Shown here: piece by piece, positions 7,043 through 14,247 of the stretch
Position numbering within the stretch: position 1 is the first letter of the stretch
Layout: every line of letters starts with the position of its first letter
NCBI GenBank assembly: GCA_021848765.1
Contig: JAJZTU010000020.1
Span: 1 to 21,204 of the forward strand
From: Bacillota bacterium
Lineage (GTDB): Bacteria > Bacillota > GCA-003054495 > Carboxydocellales > JAJZTU01
DNA length: 21,204 nucleotides
Reading direction: 5' to 3'
The notes under the pieces: generated by a model
Told to the model about the DNA's origin: nothing
The model's database searches: none
Seen by the model: the letters and a program-made list of their open reading frames with translations, nothing else
Translations under genes and position numbers: made by a program

Positions 7043-8137
7043 ATGAGTAAAATAAAGCGTATCGGGGTATTGACCGGGGGAGGAGATTGCCCTGGGTTGA
7101 ATGCAGTGTTAAGGGCTGTGGTTAAGGCGGCCACTCAGGAACATGGTTTGGAAGTAATCGGAATAGAAGATGGTTTTGGCGGGCTTATCGAGGGTAGACT
7201 GCGGCGGCTGACCGTACAGGATGTTTCAGGAATTTTGCCCCGGGGAGGCACCATTTTAGGCACTACCAACCGGGATAACCCGTTTAAATATCCTGTTATC
7301 CTGGAAAACGGCCAAAGGGTATACAAGGACAAGTCTGCTGAAATCATGGATACCTTGTCCGGGCAAGGTATTGAAGCTCTGGTGATAATCGGTGGGGACG
7401 GGAGTTTAAGCATTGCCAGGGAATTTCATGAGCAGGGCCTTCCCGTTGTAGGTATTCCCAAAACCATTGATAACGACCTTTCGGCGACAGATGCAACCTT
7501 TGGATTTGATACTGCTTTGGTAACTGCCACAGAGGCCCTGGACAAGCTGCATACCACGGCGGAGTCCCACCATAGGGTGATGATCCTGGAGGTAATGGGC
7601 CGCTATGCCGGCTGGATTGCCCTGGAGGCTGGAATTGCCGGTGGCGCCGACGTGATTCTTATTCCCGAGATCCCCTTTGACTATGCTAAAATATGTGCTA
7701 AGGTAGTGAAGCGCAGGGAGCAAGGCAAAAGATTCAGCATTGTGGTGGTAGCGGAAGGAGCCAAACCTCTTGGCGGTGAGATGGTGGTTCAGCAGGTGAT
7801 TGCTGACAGCGCTGACCCCATTCGCCTGGGAGGAATCGGAAATGTGGTGGGAAAACAACTTGAGGCATGCACAGGCATGGAAACCAGGGTGACCGTTCTG
7901 GGACACCTTCAGCGGGGAGGTAGTCCGACTCCCTTTGACCGCATACTGGGAACCAGGTATGGAGTTAAAGCGGTAGAACTGGTGGCAAAGGGCGAATTCG
8001 GCAAGATGGTATCCCTGCGTACCCCGGATATAGTAGCGGTTGCTCTTGAGGAAGCTGTGGGAGTATTGCGCACCGTTCCCTTAGACAGCGACCTGATCAG
8101 GGCCGCAAAGTCCGTAGGAATTGGCTTCGGGGACTAA
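7043..8137 (+). CDS. pfkA: 6-phosphofructokinase, group III (ATP/PPi donor uncertain)
   Basis: 364 residues; phosphorylates fructose 6-phosphate in glycolysis. Visible motifs: GGGDCPGLNA (12-21), GGDGS (117-121), PKTIDND (139-145, catalytic Asp143), MGRYAGW, and GHLQRGGSPTPFD. The residue equivalent to E. coli Gly104 is Gly120 (ATP-type). The residue equivalent to Gly124 is Lys140, which is PPi-type. This Gly/Lys pair marks the group III or mixed-substrate branch, so the phosphoryl donor cannot be read with certainty. The start is at 7043 with AGGGAGGGA about 7 bases upstream; the longer frame from 6992 has no ribosome site. No pyruvate kinase gene follows, unlike the usual pfkA-pyk pair. Confidence 0.93.
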   Translation: MSKIKRIGVLTGGGDCPGLNAVLRAVVKAATQEHGLEVIGIEDGFGGLIEGRLRRLTVQDVSGILPRGGTILGTTNRDNPFKYPVILENGQRVYKDKSAEIMDTLSGQGIEALVIIGGDGSLSIAREFHEQGLPVVGIPKTIDNDLSATDATFGFDTALVTATEALDKLHTTAESHHRVMILEVMGRYAGWIALEAGIAGGADVILIPEIPFDYAKICAKVVKRREQGKRFSIVVVAEGAKPLGGEMVVQQVIADSADPIRLGGIGNVVGKQLEACTGMETRVTVLGHLQRGGSPTPFDRILGTRYGVKAVELVAKGEFGKMVSLRTPDIVAVALEEAVGVLRTVPLDSDLIRAAKSVGIGFGD

Positions 8138-8148
8138 CCAAAATAACC

Positions 8149-8181
8149 AAAAAAAAAGAACTGCATCCAGTGATACAGTTC
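8149..8181 (-). terminator. Minus-strand Rho-independent terminator downstream of pfkA
   Basis: A 10-bp stem (8158-8167 with 8172-8181, one G·T) with a 4-base loop. On the minus strand it is followed by nine T. On the + strand it lacks a T run. No minus-strand protein gene ends here, so it may end a small antisense transcript or shield pfkA from antisense reading. Confidence 0.55.
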
Positions 8182-8270
8182 AGAGAAAAGGGGAGAGGAG
8201 ATGAGGTATTATCAGAGGTATTGCTCACTTTTAATTATACCCACTCCTGACAGCTTTTCCATACTAGGCC

Positions 8271-8312
8271 CGCCAAAAGTCACATTTGGCGCCTGAGCGG
8301 TATAAATATACC
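8271..8312. promoter_or_regulatory. Hairpin plus palindrome upstream of the DUF3343 gene
   Basis: CGCCAAA (8271-8277) pairs with TTTGGCG (8285-8291), 7 bp. Eight bases on, GGTATA-AA-TATACC (8299-8312) forms a second dyad. Both lie 36-78 bases before the start at 8349. They could be an operator or leader structure; no regulator can be named. Confidence 0.3.
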
Positions 8313-8348
8313 ATTAGTAGCGTTTTGCTGGATTTAAGGAGATATTGC

Positions 8349-8630
8349 ATGGGAAAAAGTCTAATGTTTGCCGAAAAATACTGCCTGGTGGTATTTAAGT
8401 CTACCCATCATGCCCTTGCGGCGGAGAAGGCGCTCCAGGAGGGGGGGATTGACCAGGTGGTAATTCCTACTCCTAAGGAGATCTCTGCAAGCTGCGGTTT
8501 AGCGTTAAAAATCAACCCTTCGGATTGTTTGCAAACGGTTTCCCTGCTCCGTAGCCGCGGGCTGGCTGACATCAAGGTATATGAAGTCAATACTAAAGAG
8601 GAGCCTGGGCTCAAACTGCTGGAGATGTAA
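8349..8630 (+). CDS. DUF3343 protein (putative Se/S carrier-like)
   Basis: 93 residues. The pattern VVFKSTHHALAAEKAL…VVIPTPKEIS.SCGLAL is typical of DUF3343, a family described as a putative selenium/sulfur carrier-like protein. The conserved Cys in SCGLAL is present and would be the likely persulfide or perselenide carrier. The start ATG has AAGGAG 7 bases upstream. A longer in-frame reading from TTG at 8286 overlaps a hairpin and has no ribosome site. With two selenoprotein genes 5-9 kb downstream, a selenium-handling role is attractive but unproven. It is small and cytoplasmic, with no membrane segment. Confidence 0.75.
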   Translation: MGKSLMFAEKYCLVVFKSTHHALAAEKALQEGGIDQVVIPTPKEISASCGLALKINPSDCLQTVSLLRSRGLADIKVYEVNTKEEPGLKLLEM

Positions 8631-8706
8631 GAGAACCGGACGGTTGTTTTTAATCCTCTTTTAATTTAGAATTAATGTAGTCTTCTTGATTGAGAGGGGT
8701 TAACCA

Positions 8707-11598
8707 ATGGGTATCAGATACTTGGTGGTGGATGTAGAAACTACAGGTTCCGACCCTACTAGGGATGAATTAATCGAGATCGGTGCAGTTATTGTGGAGG
8801 ATGAGCGGATTGTGCATTGTTGGCAAACCCTGATCCGTCCACAGCGGCCCATACCCCTCCGAATTTCCCAACTAACCGGTATTACTCCGGAAATGGTTCA
8901 GGAGGCGCCTGTCCTGGAAGCGGTATTACCGGAGTTAAGAGAATTAATCTTGGCTGCTCCGGCGATAATGGTGGGACATAATGTGGGTTTTGACATCGGG
9001 TTTTTAGAGGCTGCATTGCAGGAACGGATTGGCTGGGAGAGTTTGGATACTGTCGACCTGGGCCGGTGGGCTTTGCCTCTGGCCAAAAACCACCGGCTGA
9101 AAACCTTAACCGGAGAAGTAAAAATAGAGCATTCCATTCAACATAGAGCACTTGCTGATGCCAAGGCCACTGCGGAGTTACTCTTGGTCCTGGTGAAGCA
9201 ACTGCGGGAACTACCGTTGAATTTTCTGCAGCAGGCAGTTGAAATAGGCCTGGGCGGCGACTGGGCCTATAACGCTTTTTGGACCCAGTTGCTGAAAGAA
9301 AGAATCAAGATGTTTCCTGACGGAAAAATCGACTCCGGGGATAGCGAGACTACCATTGGCATAAAGCCTAGCCTGTTTACCCAACCAGAGGAAGTGCTAA
9401 ACGAACCGGAGGTCGAGTTTGACGCCGAAGCCATTAAAGAGATGTTTATGCCTGAAGGTTTCCTGGCCAAAACCATAACCGGCTACGAGTACCGGACCCA
9501 GCAGGTGGTGATGGCTGAAGCGGTTAGTACCGCCCTGGTCGGAGACAAGTGCCTGCTGATGGAGGCCGGAACCGGGACGGGAAAATCCCTGGCCTATTTG
9601 ATACCGGCACTGTTTTGGGCAGCACATAACCAACAGAAGGTGGTAGTGGCTACCCATACGATTAACCTGCAAGAGCAATTGTGGGAAAAAGATCTCCCGC
9701 TGTTAAAAAGTATTTTACCATTTGAGTTTAAAGCAGCTTTAGTTAAAGGCAAGAGCAATTACCTGTGTCTGCGCAGGTGGAATTCCTTTTTTGCCCGCAG
9801 GAGGGAATTTGGGCCGGAAGAGGCCGGATTTGCTGTCCGGATATTTACCTGGTTAAGGGTTACCGCTACAGGGGACAGGGTAGAACTCAATCTCTACGGT
9901 AAGGACCACGAACTTTGGAACCAAGTGGAAGCAGAGCGGGAAACCTGCCTTGGCCCTCAGTGTGCCATGTTTCAAAAGGACTGTTTTTGCATGAAGGCAC
10001 GGCGCATTGCAGAAGGGGCCGGGCTGCTGATTGCCAACCACTCCCTGGTGTTTTCCGATATCAAGACTGAAAACAAGGTGCTGCCCGAATATAGTTATCT
10101 GGTACTGGATGAAGCCCACCAGCTTGAAGATGCCGCTACTGAGCACCTGGGGGTAAACGTAAGCCAATGGGCAATTGGGCGGTTTCTAAACGGTTTATTC
10201 CGCTCCCTGGGGGAGGGGGGAAATGCCGGAATTTTGGGCGCCCTGAAACTAAGACAAGGGAAGTTTCAGGGTAATCTGGGGAGCAGGGATTTTATTACCT
10301 TCGAACAAGAATTGGACAAGGCCATAAACCTGGTGCAGTCTGTACGGGAAGAGAGCAGGTTGCTCTTTAACCTTTTGGAACAATTTATGGAACAGGCAGT
10401 AGGGCAAAGCGACAAAGCTGCCGGTTACCGCGGTGTAGTGAGGCTGCGTACAGAACGCCGGGAATTTGCCGGCTGGTCAGCATTAGAAACCTGTCAACAC
10501 AATGTATGTATCCGTTTGCGAACGATAGGGGAACACTTGGAGAAGCTGGCAGCCATCCTGGATAGATACCAGGGGGTTAACGGAGCTGAGTTCCAGGAGG
10601 ACACCAAAGGGCTTCAGGGCCAAGCCCAAAACGCCTTAGCAATGGCTAAAGCTATAGAATTTGTAATTAATTGCTCTGACGGCAATTCTGTATGCTGGCT
10701 GGAAAGGGAGGAACACCCGGATTGGGTGAATGTTATCTTAAAATCAGCTCCCATTCAGGTCGGCCCACTGCTGCATGAGAAGTTATTCAGTGACAAGAAA
10801 TCCGTGATCATGACTTCCGCTACCCTCACTGTAGACGGGGATTTTTCCCACTTTATGGACCGGGTTGGCTTAAATCTCGAAGATTCCGGGAGAATAATAT
10901 GCAAGCAGCTTAATTCTCCTTTCACTTATGAGGAACAGGCCTTACTCTGCGTTTGCCGGGACCTTCCCAGCCCGGGTGAAGTAGCTGATGATGAATATGG
11001 AGAGTCAATTGCCCCGTTAATCAGGGATTTAGCCCTGGTTGCCCAAGGTAAAACCCTGGTTTTGTTTACATCCCACAGGATGCTTAAAGATGTTTACAGA
11101 CAGGTCAGGCCCCAACTGGAGGAACAGGGGATTTGTGTCCTGGGCCACGGGATAGATGGAAGCCGGGCCAAGTTGGTAGAGGAATTTAAGGAAAGTCCCA
11201 AGGCGGTACTCTTTGGGGCTAACAGCTTCTGGGAGGGTGTTGACCTGCCAGGGGATGTGCTGCGCAGTGTGGTAATAGTTAAAATTCCCTTTGTCCCGCC
11301 AACCCTGCCTACTATGGAAGCCAGGCTGGAATATCTGCGCAATACCCAGCAGGACAGCTTTCAACAATTATCCCTCCCCCAGGCAGTTATCAGGTTAAAA
11401 CAAGGATTTGGACGGCTGATCAGAACCCAGCAGGATCATGGGGTGGTCGTGGTTTTGGATAACCGCCTGATTGGCAGACGATACGGAGTAAAGTTTCTCC
11501 GTTCACTGCCGGTTAAGAATCATTTCCGTGGAGAAAGGGATATGATTGTACAAAAGGTGGCAGACTGGCTAGGGCAGAAGGCTTTTTCCGTGCCTTAG
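8707..11598 (+). CDS. dinG: DinG-family helicase with N-terminal DEDDh exonuclease domain
   Basis: 963 residues. An N-terminal DnaQ-like 3'-5' exonuclease has all DEDDh residues: D9, E11, D96, H146, D151. The helicase part is an XPD/DinG-type superfamily 2 enzyme: Walker A AGTGTGKS (287-294), DEAH (468-471), and motif VI QGFGRLIRT near the C-terminus. Between motifs I and II lie C354, C414, C419 and C426, with spacing like the Fe-S cluster of E. coli DinG. The protein therefore looks capable of both nuclease action and Fe-S helicase action, as in DNA repair or R-loop removal. The start has GAGGGG upstream. No repair genes adjoin it. Confidence 0.93.
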   Translation: MGIRYLVVDVETTGSDPTRDELIEIGAVIVEDERIVHCWQTLIRPQRPIPLRISQLTGITPEMVQEAPVLEAVLPELRELILAAPAIMVGHNVGFDIGFLEAALQERIGWESLDTVDLGRWALPLAKNHRLKTLTGEVKIEHSIQHRALADAKATAELLLVLVKQLRELPLNFLQQAVEIGLGGDWAYNAFWTQLLKERIKMFPDGKIDSGDSETTIGIKPSLFTQPEEVLNEPEVEFDAEAIKEMFMPEGFLAKTITGYEYRTQQVVMAEAVSTALVGDKCLLMEAGTGTGKSLAYLIPALFWAAHNQQKVVVATHTINLQEQLWEKDLPLLKSILPFEFKAALVKGKSNYLCLRRWNSFFARRREFGPEEAGFAVRIFTWLRVTATGDRVELNLYGKDHELWNQVEAERETCLGPQCAMFQKDCFCMKARRIAEGAGLLIANHSLVFSDIKTENKVLPEYSYLVLDEAHQLEDAATEHLGVNVSQWAIGRFLNGLFRSLGEGGNAGILGALKLRQGKFQGNLGSRDFITFEQELDKAINLVQSVREESRLLFNLLEQFMEQAVGQSDKAAGYRGVVRLRTERREFAGWSALETCQHNVCIRLRTIGEHLEKLAAILDRYQGVNGAEFQEDTKGLQGQAQNALAMAKAIEFVINCSDGNSVCWLEREEHPDWVNVILKSAPIQVGPLLHEKLFSDKKSVIMTSATLTVDGDFSHFMDRVGLNLEDSGRIICKQLNSPFTYEEQALLCVCRDLPSPGEVADDEYGESIAPLIRDLALVAQGKTLVLFTSHRMLKDVYRQVRPQLEEQGICVLGHGIDGSRAKLVEEFKESPKAVLFGANSFWEGVDLPGDVLRSVVIVKIPFVPPTLPTMEARLEYLRNTQQDSFQQLSLPQAVIRLKQGFGRLIRTQQDHGVVVVLDNRLIGRRYGVKFLRSLPVKNHFRGERDMIVQKVADWLGQKAFSVP

Positions 11599-11621
11599 GA
11601 GCTCATTAGGATGATGAGTGC

Positions 11622-11656
11622 TTGTCCGGGGGAAAAGGCTTTCTTTCCTGGGACAA
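11622..11656 (+). terminator. Possible imperfect hairpin after dinG
   Basis: TTGTCC pairs with GGACAA, and inside it GGAAA pairs with TTTCC across a small internal loop. There is no T run after it, so it is a weak terminator candidate or leader structure for pssA. Confidence 0.3.
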
Positions 11657-11702
11657 AGATGGTAGAATAGGACTTGATCGTACAGATTAGGGAGGCTTTT
11701 GG

Positions 11703-12206
11703 ATGAACACTAAGATGATCCCCAGTATTTTCACATTAGCCAATCTGCTCCTCGGGGTTGTCTCTTTGATTTATACACTCAACGATGAATGGCAGCTGGC
11801 TGCAACTATGATCTTGATAGGGACGGTCCTGGACGGCATGGACGGAAAATTGGCCAGGAGACTGGATGCCGCTTCTCCTTTTGGCAAGGAACTGGACTCA
11901 CTGTGTGACCTGGTATCCTTTGGCGTGGCGCCGGCACTTCTGGCCTATGCTTATAAACTGGTGGCCTGGCCCTACTTTGGAATGGCCGTTGCTTTAGGCT
12001 TTGCCCTTTGTGGTGCAATACGCTTAGCCCGGTTTAATGTATTGAACATTAGTGACTATTTTGTAGGGGTACCCATAACCGCTGCCGGAAGCATTGTGGC
12101 CATTATGGTGCTGGTGGCCCAGCGAATTCCTGACCTGGCCTTTCCTATTGGCATGGTGATACTTGCTTACCTGATGGTGAGCAAAATTAAAGTTAAAAAA
12201 TATTAG
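11703..12206 (+). CDS. pssA: CDP-diacylglycerol-serine O-phosphatidyltransferase
   Basis: 167 residues, an integral membrane protein with several hydrophobic helices. The CDP-alcohol phosphatidyltransferase signature D-G-x2-A-R-x8-G-x3-D-x3-D is present at about residues 47-69 (DGKLARRL…GKELDSLCD). The N-terminal IPSIFTLANLLLG is characteristic of PssA among the family. It would make phosphatidylserine, the precursor of phosphatidylethanolamine. Length fits the short Firmicute enzymes. The start has AGGGAGG 7 bases upstream. No psd decarboxylase is seen in the window. The next gene begins 18 bases after the stop and may be cotranscribed. Confidence 0.9.
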   Translation: MNTKMIPSIFTLANLLLGVVSLIYTLNDEWQLAATMILIGTVLDGMDGKLARRLDAASPFGKELDSLCDLVSFGVAPALLAYAYKLVAWPYFGMAVALGFALCGAIRLARFNVLNISDYFVGVPITAAGSIVAIMVLVAQRIPDLAFPIGMVILAYLMVSKIKVKKY

Positions 12207-12224
12207 TCCGGGTGGGGTAACAAC

Positions 12225-12539
12225 ATGAGCAAGCAACTAATCATCCCGCCTGATGAACGGGAAGTTTTGCAGGAATTATTGCGCATTCAGGAAATTTATG
12301 ACGAAGCTGTATCCCGGGGCGACGAGATCCTTACCAGGCTACACCGGTATGACCTGACCCGGCTATGGGAGAGGTTACATGTGTCTACCTGCGAGGTTTG
12401 TTACCACGGCAGGGATTTGGTTAAGCCCATGGACTGCCGGTGGTGGAACCGCTGTAAGAGCTATCTTAGAGCCGGCGAATCTGGTGACGCCAATGGCCAA
12501 CTGAGCATAACAGTCTCTCTGGTCTTTGAGATTGACTGA
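12225..12539 (+). CDS. Hypothetical Cys-containing protein, possibly metal binding
   Basis: 104 residues. I do not recognise the family. The first 50 residues are charged and helical. Then come C56xxC59, C71 and C77 with aromatic residues (CEVC…DCRWWNRC), a spacing that could hold a metal. The last 20 residues are polar then hydrophobic. The ATG is preceded by GGTGGGG. It starts 18 bases after pssA and ends just before a strong terminator, so it is probably the last gene of the pssA unit. No signal peptide or transmembrane helix is evident. Confidence 0.7.
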   Translation: MSKQLIIPPDEREVLQELLRIQEIYDEAVSRGDEILTRLHRYDLTRLWERLHVSTCEVCYHGRDLVKPMDCRWWNRCKSYLRAGESGDANGQLSITVSLVFEID

Positions 12540-12553
12540 AAGAGAATTATACA

Positions 12554-12591
12554 AATAGCCTTCTCCGGCATGGGGTAAGGTTATTTTTTTT
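12554..12591 (+). terminator. Rho-independent terminator
   Basis: AATAGCCTT-CTCC pairs with GGGG-T-AAGGTTATT, with one G·T and one bulge, and runs straight into seven or more T. It follows the Cys-containing hypothetical gene by 14 bases. Confidence 0.85.
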
Positions 12592-12658
12592 ATCAGATTG
12601 GCATAATGTTGTGTAGATGTAGATTTTTTGGCAATTTCGCGAATTCGAGGGGTTGAAA

Positions 12659-13228
12659 ATGGAAGCACTGATTTTAACCTGGGGACTGGCCTATGTGCTT
12701 GGAGCAGTCCCGGTTGGCCGGTTTATTGCAAAGCTAAACAGCGGGGAAGACATTTGGGAATACAGGGACGGAACCAGCAGTTTCAGTAACCTCTTTTATG
12801 TACTGGGTACAGAGGTAGCCCTGGTCAAAGTCGTCCTGGACCTGTTAAAAGGTGTTGCGGTAGGTGGTATGGTACACTGGCAGGGATACAAGGGGTTATT
12901 CACTACTTTGACCCTGCTGGTGATGATTTTGGGTTACGTAAAGCCTCTGGGCAAACAGGGTAAAGAAGGCTCCGGAGTTATCCCCGGGCTGGGATTTCTC
13001 TGGTATCTGTTCCCACAGCTCGGTGGGTTCAGCATGGCCATGTTCATAGCTGTGCTGGTGCTTAAACGCAAGCTGCGGCCCGCTTTGACAGTTGGTACCG
13101 TGTGCCTCATCATCGGAAGCCTATGGCTGGGACATGACTGGGTCACCATTTCAGCCCTGCTGGTGTCAGGTACCTGGCTCTTGAGCCAAGGAAAGTCAAA
13201 ATTGGCTTTCTCTAGGACATTCACCTGA
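12659..13228 (+). CDS. PlsY-like membrane protein lacking the canonical active-site motif
   Basis: 189 residues with about five hydrophobic segments. The N-terminus (AYVLGAVPVGRFIAKL) and VVLDLLKGVAVG match motif 1 and the D-x-x-KG region of PlsY, the acyl-phosphate:glycerol-3-phosphate acyltransferase. The highly conserved GSGNxGATN motif is replaced by DGTSSFSNLF, and the GGK motif by GKEGSGV. It is therefore probably a divergent paralogue with altered or lost acyltransferase activity. ATG 12659 is preferred over TTG 12653 because GAGGGG lies 7 bases upstream. It sits next to pssA-region lipid genes but has its own transcription unit. It precedes spoVM. Confidence 0.7.
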   Translation: MEALILTWGLAYVLGAVPVGRFIAKLNSGEDIWEYRDGTSSFSNLFYVLGTEVALVKVVLDLLKGVAVGGMVHWQGYKGLFTTLTLLVMILGYVKPLGKQGKEGSGVIPGLGFLWYLFPQLGGFSMAMFIAVLVLKRKLRPALTVGTVCLIIGSLWLGHDWVTISALLVSGTWLLSQGKSKLAFSRTFT

Positions 13229-13280
13229 TGGGATACCGGTGCATAATCTGAGGGTAAACAGTAGAAATGGGGTGAACAGC

Positions 13281-13346
13281 ATGCGGGTCTACTATATCCG
13301 GATCCCGAGTTTCCTGCGGAGTATTTTACTTAAGGTATTAAAGTAA
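13281..13346 (+). CDS. spoVM: SpoVM-like sporulation peptide (21 residues)
   Basis: A 21-codon frame encodes MRVYYIRIPSFLRSILLKVLK and is preceded by GGGGTGA 5-6 bases upstream. It aligns without gaps to the start of Bacillus SpoVM (M-K-F-Y-T-I-K-L-P-K-F-L-G-G-I), sharing Tyr4, Ile6, Pro9, Phe11, Leu12 and Ile15. Pro9 is the residue known to matter for recognising the convex forespore membrane. The peptide is amphipathic and ends five residues earlier than the 26-residue Bacillus form. It should anchor spore-coat assembly through SpoIVA. It is followed by its own terminator at 13388. CATAATCT at 13242-13249 resembles a sigma-E -10, but a matching -35 is not clear. Confidence 0.8.
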   Translation: MRVYYIRIPSFLRSILLKVLK

Positions 13347-13387
13347 GTGTAATTTTTAAGTGTTAAATCAGACATGAGCAAATACTG

Positions 13388-13417
13388 TCAGCCGGAGTGG
13401 TCCGGCTGATTTTTTTT
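13388..13417 (+). terminator. Rho-independent terminator after spoVM
   Basis: A perfect 9-bp stem TCAGCCGGA/TCCGGCTGA with GTGG loop is followed by eight T. It isolates spoVM from the hdr operon. Confidence 0.9.
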
Positions 13418-13671
13418 GCACTTAACTCAGTTCCATTATTTACCTGTATAGAGCTATGTACTTAAATTTTCTTTAATTTTCAGTAAACTTATTTATCCAA
13501 AAAAAAGGAATTAGTCAGTGGACAGCGAATATTCTTCTATTAGGTTTGGGTTTTAGATAGAAAGAAATGCACTTGTATTCACAAGTTGTTTTGGTGAGGA
13601 TGGGTTCCGGGGAGGTGGCCTATAGGGGAGATTTTGCTTAGGAGAAGATTCTGGTAAAAAGGAGTTTTGCT
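13418..13671 (+). promoter_or_regulatory. AT-rich leader of the hdr-flx operon
   Basis: 254 bases without a gene. It contains a run of eight A, then AGGAATTAG…CAGCGAATAT (13506-13531), loosely similar to the AGGTA…TGTCGAA sites. A small hairpin ACTTGT-ATTC-ACAAGT lies at 13571-13586. TTTACC…17…TTAAAT (near 13440) is a weak promoter candidate. No riboswitch class is recognised. Confidence 0.3.
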
Positions 13672-14247
13672 ATGAGCGTTGTTAATCTTAGCGAACAGAA
13701 ACTGGTAAACGGGCAATTTGCTGATGAGGTCCTCAAGCATACCGGGGTAAATGTCCGGGACTGTTACCAGTGCGGAAAATGTTCGGCAGGCTGTCCTATA
13801 GCCTTTGCGATGGACATTCGCCCCAATAGGGTCATCAGAATGGTCCAATTGGGGATGAAGGATGAGGTATTGGAGTCCAGAACTATTTGGGTCTGTGCTA
13901 CTTGTTCCACCTGTACGGCACGGTGCCCCCGGGGAGTCGACCCGGCCCGCATCATGGACGGATTGCGCATTATGGCTTTGGAAGCCGGGAAAACAGCTAA
14001 TGCTGAAAATGAAGTTGCTGTCCACAAATTATTTATGGATTCCATCGGTAAATACGGCCGGCTTTACGAGCTGGAATTGTTCTTGCGCCTAACCTTAAAG
14101 ACCGGCTTCTTGTTTAAAAATACTGACCTGGCTTTACCCATGCTTACAAAAGGGAAGTTAAGCTTCCTCCCGACTAAATTAAAAGGGGCAAATGAGGTAA
14201 AAAAGATTATCGAAGCTGCAGCGAGATTGGAAGGTGAGCAAGCATGA
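13672..14247 (+). CDS. hdrC: Heterodisulfide reductase subunit C-like Fe-S protein
   Basis: 191 residues, the usual length. Two [4Fe-4S] motifs are seen: C31xxC34xxC37xxxC41P and C75xxC78xxC81xxxC85P. HdrC passes electrons from HdrA to the HdrB active site. The start has AAGGAG about 9 bases upstream. Its stop overlaps the hdrB start (ATGA), so the two are translationally coupled. It is the first gene of a seven-gene cluster hdrCBA-flxDCBA. In bacteria such clusters are linked to NADH-dependent electron bifurcation. The natural disulfide is not coenzyme M-coenzyme B; a DsrC-like or small thiol partner is possible, but none is encoded in the window. Confidence 0.93.
   Translation: MSVVNLSEQKLVNGQFADEVLKHTGVNVRDCYQCGKCSAGCPIAFAMDIRPNRVIRMVQLGMKDEVLESRTIWVCATCSTCTARCPRGVDPARIMDGLRIMALEAGKTANAENEVAVHKLFMDSIGKYGRLYELELFLRLTLKTGFLFKNTDLALPMLTKGKLSFLPTKLKGANEVKKIIEAAARLEGEQA

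Noticed and set aside
7406..7906. 166-codon minus-strand frame inside pfkA
   Set aside because: The opposite strand encodes intact phosphofructokinase motifs over the whole span.
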